Position numbers and translations under genes: made by a program. This document shows positions 1-6,972 of a stretch of 64,000 nt of DNA, in pieces; positions within the stretch are counted from its first letter, which is position 1, and the number at the start of each line of letters is the position of its first letter. Source of the DNA: Myxococcota bacterium (lineage in GTDB: Bacteria; Myxococcota; B64-G9). A model generated the notes under the pieces. The model saw only the letters and a list, made by a program, of their open reading frames with translations. It did no database searches and was not told where the DNA came from. The DNA is taken from the NCBI GenBank assembly GCA_022710975.1, contig JAKLGA010000010.1, positions 124,001 to 188,000 on the forward strand, given 5' to 3'.

Positions 1-381
1 CCCGCCGCCAGACGCCTCGAAGTAGGCCCGATCGCGGAGCAGCTCCCCCACCAGCTCGTCCAGCGTCCACTCGCGGCCGAGCACCTCCAGGGCCGCGGCC
101 GGGCACTCGCGCGCGCAGGCCCCGCAGGCCTGGCAGCGCTGCGGATCGGGGCGCGGGCCCTGCGCGGGCGGGCGCAGCGCCCCGCGCGGGCAGACCGGCT
201 CGCAGGCCCGGCAGCCCAGGCAGGCCTGCGGGTTCCAGGCCGTGCGCGGACGGCGCTCGATGCTCTCCGGGTTGTGGCACCAGCGGCAGGAGAGCGAGCA
301 GCCCTTGAAGAACACGGTGGTGCGGATGCCGGGCCCGTCCTCGGTGGACATGCGCTGGAGGTTCAGCAGGGTGGCCTTCAT
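1..381 (-). CDS. glycyl radical enzyme activase (radical SAM), 3' end outside window
   Basis: The first 127 residues are visible; the gene runs off the left edge. Residues 28-35 carry the radical-SAM triad C28-x3-C32-x2-C35 (CSLSCRWC), preceded by the typical MSTEDGPGIRTTVFFKGC stretch of PFL-activating enzymes. Two inserted 4Fe-4S ferredoxin motifs follow (C54, C57, C60, C64 and C83, C86, C89, C93), the layout of activases for eliminase- and decarboxylase-type glycyl radical enzymes and not of the short PflA. The family uses SAM and a reduced 4Fe-4S cluster to put a radical on the partner's C-terminal glycine. The ATG at 381 overlaps the stop codon of the upstream glycyl radical enzyme (ATGA), so the pair is surely co-translated. 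The C-terminal half of the TIM barrel cannot be judged. Confidence 0.93.
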   Translation of the reverse strand, partial: MKATLLNLQRMSTEDGPGIRTTVFFKGCSLSCRWCHNPESIERRPRTAWNPQACLGCRACEPVCPRGALRPPAQGPRPDPQRCQACGACARECPAAALEVLGREWTLDELVGELLRDRAYFEASGGG

Positions 382-2888
382 GGCGCGCGGTGGCTCTCCC
401 GGGCGATCACCTCGTCCTGGAGCTCCTTGCCGATGGCGGTGAAGTAGGCGTTGTAGCCGGTCACCCGCACCAGCAGGTGGCGGAAGTCGCCCGGGCGGCG
501 CTGGGCCTCCCGCAGCACCTCGGCGTCCAGCACGTTGAGCTGCAGGGCCGTGCCGCCGTTCCTGGCGTAGCCCTTCAGGAAGGCCTTGAGCTTCTCGCGG
601 TGGGCGGGATCACGGACCAGGGCCGGGTGGAAGGTGAGCGTGTGCGAGGCGCCGTTGGGCAGCAGGTTGAAGAGCCCGGCGAAGTCGCCGCCCAGGCCGT
701 CCGGAGCCGCTCCGCCGAGCGCCTTGCCCACGGAGTTGGCGCAGGCGGTCGGGCCCTTGAGATCGGCGCCGTTCGTGGGGCAGATGGCGTTCGACAGGAA
801 CTGGCCCTGGGGCCGCCCGTCGGCGCTGGCCGCCATCACGTAGCCGTCGCCCACCCAGTAGTTCCAGGACAGCATGCCCGGACGGAACTGCCGGCCGGTC
901 GCGCGCGTGCGGTGGCGCCAGACCTCGTCGGTCCAGGTGCGCATCACGCGCAGCGCCAGCGCGTCGGCCGCGTCCTCGTCCCGCCCGTACTTGGGCGCCC
1001 GGAAGCGGGCCCAGGCCTGCAGACGCTCGTGGCCGCTCCAGTTGTCGCGCAGCGCCCGGACGAGCTCCCCCGTGCTGCAGCGCTTCTGCTCGAAGACCAG
1101 CTCGCGGATGGCCAGCAGGGAGTCCACGCAGGTGGCGAAGGTGACCCCCTCCAAGGTCACGAAGCTGAGCTCCGCCCCGCCCTGGGTGACGTCCCGGGCC
1201 TGGCGCGCGCAGCCGCGCACCAGGCAGGACAGGTAGGGAGTGGGGGCGGTCTCCGCGCGGATGGACTCCGACAGCTCGTACAGCGCCACGCAGCGCGCGA
1301 TCATGGCGCGCATCTGGCGGGTGAAGGCCGCGTAGAAGGCCTCGAAGTCGGGCATGCGGTCCGGATCGCCGGTGGCCGGGCCGTCCTGGCGCACGGGATC
1401 GGCCTTGCCGGTGAGCGCGTCCACTGCCGGGACGAGATCGCGCCCGCCGGCCAGCGCCAGCTCGACCGCCTTGAGCAGGTTCAAGTTGCAGTCCACCGTG
1501 CCGGAGCGGTCGTTGCCCTGCATGGTGTTCTCCAGGCAGCCGACCGGGGCGTAGTCGTGCACGTTGCCGGGGTGGATCCTGTCCTCCACGCCCGCCAGGC
1601 GGGCCTGGCGCAGCAGCCCGGCCATGGAGCGCTCGTCGAAGTTGAGCAGGAAGGGCGCGCCCTGGCTGCGGGCGATCATGTCCACCAGCCTGTCCAGCAG
1701 CGCCTCGGGGCTCCGCTGGTGCAGGCGCACGTTGGGCTTGGGCTCGAGGATGGGCGAGAGCTCGTCGATCACCTCCAGCACCGCCCAGGTCAGATCGTTG
1801 GTGAGATCGCGGCCACCGGGCCCGAGCCCGCCCAGGGTGACGAGCTGGCCGAAACCCGAGGTGATGCCCTGGTTGCCGCCCACCCGCAGCATGGCGTCGT
1901 AGGCCGTGTTGGCGTGGATCCAGAAGCAGCCGAGCAGCTCCTTGCCCAGCTCGCGCGGCATGCCCTGGGCCAGGGAGCGCTCCCAGTAGGGCCCGAGCAG
2001 CTGATCGAAGCGGCCGAAGGACACGCCCGGGCCGGGGTAGCCCTCGTCGGCCATGACCAGCATGTGGGCGAGCCACAGCGACTGCAACGCCTCCCAGAAG
2101 CTCTCGGCCGGCCGCCAGGGCACCCGCTCCAGGTTGGCGGCCATCTGCGCGAGCTCGGCCCGCCGGGCGGAGTCGGCCTTCGCCTCGGCCGCCGCGCGGC
2201 ACACGCCGGCGTAGCGCGTCGCCAGATCGCGCGCCAGGCAGGCCGCGGTGCGCATGGCGCGGAGCTGCGCCCCCGGCGCGCCGGCCTGCTCGGCCGGCGG
2301 CAGGGCGTCGTGCAGCTCGACCAGCTCCTGGTGGATGCCCTGGAATCCCTCCTGGAGCACCCGCCGGTAGTCCGGGATCAGGTGGCCGGAGGTGGCCCCG
2401 GCGTTGCCGTAGCCGTGACGGTGAAAGCGCATCACCTCGGCGCGGGCGCGTTTCACCCCGCGCTCGCGCGCGCGGGCCTCGGACCGGGTCCAGCAGCCGG
2501 AGCACTGCACGTTGAAGCGGCCGCCGGCCAGCAGGTCCCCGGGCAGCAGCTCGGCCGGCAGGTGCTCGAGCATGACCTGGCGCAGGAACCAGGCCCGCCG
2601 CTCGGGCAGGCTCCAGCGCCAGAAGTCCGGGTGCAGCGGCACGGGCCTGGCGGCCTGGCGCAGCGAGGTGCCGAAGACCTGCAGGAAGGGGTAGGTCTCC
2701 GGCACGATGTGGAAGGACAGCTCGTTGTAGATGGAGTCCCAAGCGGTGCCGGTGGTGAAGGCGCACCACTCGTTCCGCCAGGGGCGCTCGACCCCCTGGA
2801 AGTAGAAGTCGCGCAGCCGCTGGACGCGAGGGCTCAACGAGTGGGGCTGCTTGATACACCTGGCCGGATCGAGCCGGGAGCCTGCCAT
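378..2888 (-). CDS. glycyl radical enzyme (PFL-like family, substrate unknown)
   Basis: The 836-residue protein has the two hallmarks of the family: the C-terminal glycyl radical loop RVTGYNAYF with the radical Gly at about 811, and a thiyl Cys at 451 in GCLEN. Glu453 two residues later gives the C-x-E arrangement of lyase/dehydratase/decarboxylase-type enzymes; true pyruvate formate-lyase has adjacent cysteines. Conserved family features include GHLIPDY (about 168-174) and the NLNLLKAVELAL helix after the active site. The ATG at 2888 follows GGAGGGA at good spacing. The activase gene overlaps its stop by 4 bp. I cannot name the substrate: the choline, glycerol, isethionate, arylacetate and alkane branches all remain possible, and no microcompartment or aldehyde-processing genes are visible on this side. 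Confidence 0.93.
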   Translation of the reverse strand: MAGSRLDPARCIKQPHSLSPRVQRLRDFYFQGVERPWRNEWCAFTTGTAWDSIYNELSFHIVPETYPFLQVFGTSLRQAARPVPLHPDFWRWSLPERRAWFLRQVMLEHLPAELLPGDLLAGGRFNVQCSGCWTRSEARARERGVKRARAEVMRFHRHGYGNAGATSGHLIPDYRRVLQEGFQGIHQELVELHDALPPAEQAGAPGAQLRAMRTAACLARDLATRYAGVCRAAAEAKADSARRAELAQMAANLERVPWRPAESFWEALQSLWLAHMLVMADEGYPGPGVSFGRFDQLLGPYWERSLAQGMPRELGKELLGCFWIHANTAYDAMLRVGGNQGITSGFGQLVTLGGLGPGGRDLTNDLTWAVLEVIDELSPILEPKPNVRLHQRSPEALLDRLVDMIARSQGAPFLLNFDERSMAGLLRQARLAGVEDRIHPGNVHDYAPVGCLENTMQGNDRSGTVDCNLNLLKAVELALAGGRDLVPAVDALTGKADPVRQDGPATGDPDRMPDFEAFYAAFTRQMRAMIARCVALYELSESIRAETAPTPYLSCLVRGCARQARDVTQGGAELSFVTLEGVTFATCVDSLLAIRELVFEQKRCSTGELVRALRDNWSGHERLQAWARFRAPKYGRDEDAADALALRVMRTWTDEVWRHRTRATGRQFRPGMLSWNYWVGDGYVMAASADGRPQGQFLSNAICPTNGADLKGPTACANSVGKALGGAAPDGLGGDFAGLFNLLPNGASHTLTFHPALVRDPAHREKLKAFLKGYARNGGTALQLNVLDAEVLREAQRRPGDFRHLLVRVTGYNAYFTAIGKELQDEVIARESHRAP

Positions 2889-2908
2889 GGCTGTCCCTCC
2901 AGGGGGAC

Positions 2909-2938
2909 AAGCTAGCCCGAATGACGCCGGCGGGTCCA
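2909..2938 (-). promoter_or_regulatory. candidate sigma-70-type promoter of the glycyl radical enzyme operon
   Basis: On the minus strand TGGACC (2933-2938) and TAGCTT (2909-2914) are 18 bp apart, about 20 bp upstream of the start codon. Almost the same block (TGGACCCGCCG...GCTAGCTTGTC) precedes the histidine kinase gene at 5232-5260 with a 17-bp spacer. The recurrence supports it as a promoter; the spacing and role are inferred. Confidence 0.45.
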
Positions 2939-2973
2939 GCCTGGTGAGCAGGGGCGCGGGCCGGGCGGGCGGG

Positions 2974-3273
2974 TCAGAACTTGCACTTGCCGGAGCTGCA
3001 GCTCCCGCCCGGGCACTCGGAGTTGAAGCTGCACTTGCCGTCCGGGGCGGTGGAGCACTTGCCGCTGTTGCACTTGGCGCCGTTGCCGCCGCAGTCCGAG
3101 TCGAACGAGCAGCTCGAGCCGGCCGAGTCCGCGCACTTGCCGCTCGAGCACTTCACGCCCGAGTGGCAATCGGAGTTGAAGCTGCACTTGCCGTACTCCC
3201 CGGCCACGGCCGAGAGCGCGAAGAGGCCGAGCGCCAGGATGGCCACCACCGCCAGCATTCTCCGCATCGACAT
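2974..3273 (-). CDS. small secreted Cys-rich protein with three Dickkopf-like repeats
   Basis: The protein has 99 residues: a signal peptide (MSMRRMLAVVAILALGLFAL, cleavage near AVAG) followed by three imperfect repeats of the form CSFNSDC-x5-C-x3-C. The twelve cysteines in pairs imply a disulfide-stabilised periplasmic or extracellular product. The start at 3273 is chosen because AAGGAGGAGGAACC lies directly upstream; the frame stays open further 5' but that part is GC hairpin sequence and not signal-peptide-like. It lies upstream of the glycyl radical enzyme gene in the same orientation, with 85 bp between them holding a separate candidate promoter. No function is known to me; such repeats in Myxococcota usually occur in large surface proteins, so a stand-alone version is notable. 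Confidence 0.8.
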   Translation of the reverse strand: MSMRRMLAVVAILALGLFALSAVAGEYGKCSFNSDCHSGVKCSSGKCADSAGSSCSFDSDCGGNGAKCNSGKCSTAPDGKCSFNSECPGGSCSSGKCKF

Positions 3274-3299
3274 GGTTCCTCCTCCTTGAGATGGGTGAT

Positions 3300-3334
3300 C
3301 CGCCCACCCGCGCCTGCGGCGCGGGCGCGGGCGG
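3300..3334 (-). terminator. very stable GC hairpin between histidine kinase and Cys-rich gene
   Basis: CCCGCGCC (3307-3314) pairs perfectly with GGCGCGGG (3318-3325) around a 3-nt loop, and an outer CCGCCC/GGGCGG pair (3300-3305 with 3329-3334) extends it. It sits 45 bp after the kinase stop and about 10 bp upstream of the Shine-Dalgarno of the Cys-rich gene. There is no T run, so it is either a factor-assisted terminator of the kinase transcript or a 5'-end stabilising hairpin: a GCTAGCAT -10-like box at 3336-3343 would place a transcript start within it. Confidence 0.5.
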
Positions 3335-3378
3335 AATGCTAGCACGCTCAGACGGAAGCGGGCGCGTTTCTCTCGCGC

Positions 3379-5181
3379 TCAGGGAGGCGACCCGCCGCCC
3401 AGCACCCGCCCCAGGGCCTGGCCGAGTTCGCGGATGGAGATCGGCTTGAACAGCACCACGGCCTCGCCGTCCGCCTGCGCCTGCTCGAGCAGCGGGTCGT
3501 GGCTGCCGCTGACGAGCACCACCGGCACCCGCGGCGCGATCTCGCGCAGGGCGCGCAGGCACTCGAGGCCGCTGAGGTGCGGCAGGCGCTGGTCGAGGAT
3601 CACGGCGTCGATGCGCTCCTTGCCGGCGCGGAAGAGCTCGAGCGCCTCGAGCGGGGAGGAGGCGGGGACCACCGTGTAGCCGAGGTGCTCCAGCATGGAG
3701 CCCTCCACCTGCAGGACGGTCTCCTCGTCGTCCACGAGCAGGACGCAGCCCGAGCCCCGCACGGGGCCGGCGGGCGTGGGCGGCTCGGCCCCGGCGCGCG
3801 GGGCCTGGGCCAGCGGGAAGAACAGGTGGAAGGCGGTGCCCCGGCCGGGGGCGGTCTCCAGCTGCAGCACGCCTCCACAGCGATCGATCACCCGACGCAC
3901 CATGGCCAGGCCCATGCCGGTGCCATTCGCCTTGGTGGTCACGAAGGGCTCGAACACCTTCGGCAGGAGCTCCGGCGGGATGCCGCAGCCGGTGTCGCGC
4001 ACCGTGACGCGCGCGAACTCGGTGCCCGGCGCGCTGCCCGGGGGGCCACCCGGCGAGCCACCCACCTCCCGCGAGGTCTCGAAGCTGAGCACGCCGCCGT
4101 CGGGCATGGCGTCGCGGGCGTTGAGGGTGAGGTTCACCAGGGCCTCGTGGAGCTCGCCCGGCTCGCCCTCGAGGAACAGCGCCTCCGGGTGGAGGCAGCG
4201 CTCCAGGCGCACCCTGCCGCCCAGCGGGCGAGCGAGCAAGGCGAGCACCTCCTCGATCAGCCGGTGGAGATCGATCGGGCCGCTGCGGTGTCGGTCTGGC
4301 CGGGCGTAGTCCAGCAGCTGCCGGGTGAGCTCGGAGCCTCGCCGGGCCGCCTGCCCGATCACCTCGACCGCGCGGGCCTCGTCGCTGTCGGGGCGCAGGC
4401 CGGACTTCAGCAGCTCGGTGTGTCCGAGGATGCCGGACAGGAGGTTGTTGAAGTCATGCGCGATGCCGCCCGCGAGCTGTCCCATGACCCTGAGCTTCTC
4501 GTCCTGCAGCAGGCGCGCCTGCTGCTCCTGGATGACCCGGGTGCGCGCCTGGACCTCCTCCTCGAGGTGCAGCTTGTGCTGCTCCAGCTCGCGCCGGGAG
4601 GCGGAGAGCTGCCGCAGGTTGCGCTCCCCGAGCGCGTTGACCGCCACCGTCAACACCCACATGCCGATCAGCGGGGTGGCGAAGCCCGTCAACACGTCGA
4701 TCTGCTCGAGGGGGACCCTCCACAGCAGGTGGCCGAACTGGCCGGCCGTCGTGAGGCTCGCGTACAGCAGGTAGGGGCGCAGATCGAGCACGGAGGCGGC
4801 CAGGGCGAGGATGCTGCAGTGGTAGATGACGCCCGTCGACAGGACCTGCAGCCCGGGCAGGCGCAGGTAGTAGAGGTTGGGGATCAGCACGACCTGGAGG
4901 GAGATCAGGTACAGCCAGCGGGCGAGCTGCGGCCTGCGCCGCTGCAGCAGCCACAGCCCGGGGTGCAGGAGCACCCACGCGGCGTAGGTGAGCCTCACGG
5001 TGAGCGCGCCCTCGGGCCTGCACAGCGCCAGGATCGAGCCGGACACGCCGTTCAGGCCCGCCAGGCAGGTGAAGATCAGGGAGATCTTCACCAGCGCGGA
5101 GCGCACCTCCTCGACGTTGGCGACGGTGAACCACCGGCGCCCCTGGACGACGAGGTCGGCGAACCTGGTCAGGGCGTTCAC
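3379..5181 (-). CDS. membrane-bound hybrid sensor histidine kinase with C-terminal receiver domain
   Basis: This 600-residue protein has, in order, about six membrane helices (residues 30-185), a coiled-coil-like linker (190-228), a HisKA domain with phosphoacceptor His242 in GGIAHDFNN, a HATPase_c domain (N box around 350-356 NLTLNARDA, G1 DTGCGIP near 396, G2 GTGMGLAMV near 420), and a receiver domain from 478 with acidic pocket D484/D485, phosphoacceptor D530 and Lys579. No output or DNA-binding domain is attached and no response regulator gene is adjacent, so it is an orphan hybrid kinase whose partner must lie elsewhere. The start is GTG with GGAGGGG upstream. The sensory signal is unknown; the N-terminal membrane region has no extracytoplasmic domain, suggesting sensing within the membrane. 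Confidence 0.93.
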   Translation of the reverse strand: MNALTRFADLVVQGRRWFTVANVEEVRSALVKISLIFTCLAGLNGVSGSILALCRPEGALTVRLTYAAWVLLHPGLWLLQRRRPQLARWLYLISLQVVLIPNLYYLRLPGLQVLSTGVIYHCSILALAASVLDLRPYLLYASLTTAGQFGHLLWRVPLEQIDVLTGFATPLIGMWVLTVAVNALGERNLRQLSASRRELEQHKLHLEEEVQARTRVIQEQQARLLQDEKLRVMGQLAGGIAHDFNNLLSGILGHTELLKSGLRPDSDEARAVEVIGQAARRGSELTRQLLDYARPDRHRSGPIDLHRLIEEVLALLARPLGGRVRLERCLHPEALFLEGEPGELHEALVNLTLNARDAMPDGGVLSFETSREVGGSPGGPPGSAPGTEFARVTVRDTGCGIPPELLPKVFEPFVTTKANGTGMGLAMVRRVIDRCGGVLQLETAPGRGTAFHLFFPLAQAPRAGAEPPTPAGPVRGSGCVLLVDDEETVLQVEGSMLEHLGYTVVPASSPLEALELFRAGKERIDAVILDQRLPHLSGLECLRALREIAPRVPVVLVSGSHDPLLEQAQADGEAVVLFKPISIRELGQALGRVLGGGSPP

Positions 5182-5231
5182 CTGGCGACCCCTCCACGTG
5201 CAGACCGCAGCTGCGGGCTTGATCGGGAGAC

Positions 5232-5260
5232 AAGCTAGCGTAAAAACGGCGGCGGGTCCA
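5232..5260 (-). promoter_or_regulatory. candidate sigma-70-type promoter of the histidine kinase gene
   Basis: Minus-strand TGGACC (5255-5260), a 17-bp spacer and TAGCTT (5232-5237) lie in the 96-bp gap before the kinase start at 5181. The block is nearly identical to the one upstream of the glycyl radical enzyme. Confidence 0.5.
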
Positions 5261-5277
5261 GCGGGGCCGGGTGGCTA

Positions 5278-6411
5278 CTACGCCAGGCCCTTCTCGCGGA
5301 GCAGGCGGTCGTAGACCGCCACCGTGGCCTCGGTGGGCGAGCGCCCGAAGCGCGCCACCACGTGGGCCCGGCCGCGCGCGCCCATGGCCTGGCGCGCCCC
5401 GGGGCCGAGCGCCAGCATGCGCTCGATGGCGTCCGCCAGCGGTCCGGGCCAGAAGGTGGGCACCTCGAAGCCGGTCTCGCCGTCGACGATGGTCTGGTCG
5501 AGGTTGGTGGCGCGGGACAGGATGGCCGGCAGCCCCGTGGCGCAGCCCTCCAGGGCGGCGTTGGACAGCCCCTCGTAGAGCGACGGCAGGGTGAGCACGT
5601 CCGCCGCCCAGTACAGGCTGCGGATGTCTTTCTGCGCGTCCAGGAAGCGCACCTGGTCCCGCAGCCCGGGCCGCGCGCGCAGCCAGTCCACCAGCCGGGC
5701 GGTGCCGGGATCCCGGCGGCGGCCGGCCAGCAGGAAGACCGCCTGCGGCGCCAGGCGCCGCTGGTGCGCCAGGCTTGACAGGGACCAGAGCAGGCCGAGC
5801 TGGTGCTTCTGCAGGCTGATCCGGCCGGGCAGCAGGAAGGCGACCTGCTGCTCGCCGAGCTGCCAGGCGGCCCGGGCGGCCTGGCGCTCCTCGGGCGTGG
5901 GCGGCCGGAAGAACTCGGTGTCCAGGATGTTGTAGATGACCTGGACCTTCTCCGGGCGCACCCGGGCCCAGGTGACCAGCTCGGCCTTGACCGACTCCGA
6001 GTTGCTCAGGATGAGGTCGGCGCGGTCCGAGAGGTGGCGCTCCAAGGCCATCAGGTGCGGCTGCATGAACCGGTTGCGGGAGGAGGTGATGACGATCGGC
6101 ACCCCGGCCCGGCGGGCCGTCAGCCGGCCCCAGAAGTTGGCCTTGTCCCGGTAGCAGTGCAGGATGTGCGGCCGCTCCTCGCGCAGGATGCGGGTCAGCT
6201 CCTCGACCCCCGCCAGGTTCATGCGCTTGTGCCCGAGCACGTGCCTGGGTTGCCCCGGGATCAGCTCGTCCTGGTAGAACACCAGATCGTGGTACAGGCA
6301 CAGCACGGGCTCGAAACGAGCCGGCAGGGAGCGGATGAGCCTGAGGAGCTGCTGCTCCGTGCCGCCCTGCTGCAGGTTGGGGATGAAGTAGAAGATCTTG
6401 ATCCTGTCCAT
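5278..6411 (-). CDS. glycosyltransferase, GT4-like (group 1) family
   Basis: The 377-residue protein has the GT-B layout: an N-terminal domain opening with FYFIPNLQQGGTEQQLLRLI (donor/acceptor loop GGTE) and a C-terminal glycosyltransferase 1 domain. The latter has the E-x7-E-type region LPSLYEGLSNAALEGCATGLPAILS followed by DGETGFEV, as in nucleotide-sugar-dependent retaining enzymes. The longer open frame adds 15 residues, but the ATG at 6411 is preferred because GGAGCG sits just upstream and the conserved strand begins there. It is probably a cytoplasmic, membrane-associated enzyme of capsule, exopolysaccharide or LPS synthesis; donor and acceptor cannot be read. No other glycan genes adjoin it, so it stands alone between the kinase and the divergent fur operon. 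Confidence 0.9.
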   Translation of the reverse strand: MDRIKIFYFIPNLQQGGTEQQLLRLIRSLPARFEPVLCLYHDLVFYQDELIPGQPRHVLGHKRMNLAGVEELTRILREERPHILHCYRDKANFWGRLTARRAGVPIVITSSRNRFMQPHLMALERHLSDRADLILSNSESVKAELVTWARVRPEKVQVIYNILDTEFFRPPTPEERQAARAAWQLGEQQVAFLLPGRISLQKHQLGLLWSLSSLAHQRRLAPQAVFLLAGRRRDPGTARLVDWLRARPGLRDQVRFLDAQKDIRSLYWAADVLTLPSLYEGLSNAALEGCATGLPAILSRATNLDQTIVDGETGFEVPTFWPGPLADAIERMLALGPGARQAMGARGRAHVVARFGRSPTEATVAVYDRLLREKGLA

Positions 6412-6427
6412 GCACGCTCCGAACGGA

Positions 6428-6456
6428 AATATTCCATCGCCCCGCCGCCTCGTCAA
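6428..6456 (-). promoter_or_regulatory. candidate promoter of the glycosyltransferase gene
   Basis: Minus-strand TTGACG (6451-6456), 17-bp spacer and AATATT (6428-6433) lie in the AT-richer divergent region, about 17 bp before the ATG at 6411. Both boxes fit the sigma-70 consensus well for so GC-rich a genome. Confidence 0.55.
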
Positions 6457-6469
6457 CTCCGTAATTCAC

Positions 6470-6498
6470 TTGCGCCGTGAGCGGCGGGCTGGTATGCG
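6470..6498 (+). promoter_or_regulatory. candidate promoter of the fur-transporter-methylase operon
   Basis: TTGCGC (6470-6475), a 17-bp spacer and TATGCG (6493-6498) face the fur-like gene. The predicted transcript start would fall about 3 nt before the ATG at 6508, giving an almost leaderless mRNA; no good Shine-Dalgarno is visible, which agrees. Confidence 0.4.
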
Positions 6499-6507
6499 AT
6501 CCGCAAG

Positions 6508-6972
6508 ATGCAACACAGTTGCACAAAGAACGGAGCCCGCGGAGCCGGCCCGGACCCCTCCGCGGAGGCCGCGCTGGCCGCGGCGGGGCTGCGGCGGACC
6601 GGGCCGCGCCTGGCGGTGCTGCGGGCGCTGTTTCGGGCCCGGCGGCCGCTCGCCCACGCGGAGCTGGCCGCCCGCGCGGCGCTCGGCGGGCTCGACCGGG
6701 TGACGATCTACCGGGTGCTGGCCGCGCTGCGCCGGGCCGGGCTGGTGCACGAGGTGCGCGGCGTGGACGGCACGCTGCGCTTCGGCTGGCACCCCGGGCA
6801 GGACGCCCACTGCCCGGGCGACCACGCCCACTTCCTGTGCCTGCGCTGCGGGGGCATGCAGTGCCTCTCGGAGCAACCCATGCCCCGGGTGGCGGTCCCG
6901 CGGGGCGCGCGGGTCCAGGGCAAGCAGCTGCTGGCCTACGGCACCTGCGCGAGGTGCCTGCCCCATGGCTGA
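6508..6972 (+). CDS. Fur-family metal-dependent transcriptional regulator
   Basis: The 154-residue protein has an N-terminal winged helix (about 20-90, including LRRTGPRLAVLRAL and the recognition-helix region LDRVTIYRVLAAL) and a C-terminal dimerisation domain. The latter has HAHFLCLRCG (H106, H108, C111, C114) and a second CxxC pair at C147/C150, the structural zinc site of Fur, Zur and PerR proteins. Which metal or signal it senses cannot be told from the sequence. It is the first gene of a tight operon: the next start codon overlaps its stop by 8 bp (ATGGCTGA), so it probably controls the downstream oxyanion transporter and exported methylase-like protein. A 15-bp inverted repeat at its own start codon suggests autoregulation. 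Confidence 0.92.
   Translation: MQHSCTKNGARGAGPDPSAEAALAAAGLRRTGPRLAVLRALFRARRPLAHAELAARAALGGLDRVTIYRVLAALRRAGLVHEVRGVDGTLRFGWHPGQDAHCPGDHAHFLCLRCGGMQCLSEQPMPRVAVPRGARVQGKQLLAYGTCARCLPHG
6509..6523. promoter_or_regulatory. inverted repeat at the fur start codon, candidate autoregulatory operator
   Basis: TGCAAC-ACA-GTTGCA is a perfect 6-bp-arm inverted repeat with a 3-bp centre. It lies 10 bp downstream of the candidate -10 box and overlaps codons 1-6 of the Fur-family gene, so a bound repressor would block transcription start. Assignment to this regulator is inferred from position and from the size of Fur-family operators. Confidence 0.45.

Noticed and set aside
390-2915. An 841-residue plus-strand frame opposite the glycyl radical enzyme
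   Set aside because: The minus-strand product has unambiguous catalytic motifs; the plus-strand translation is low-complexity.
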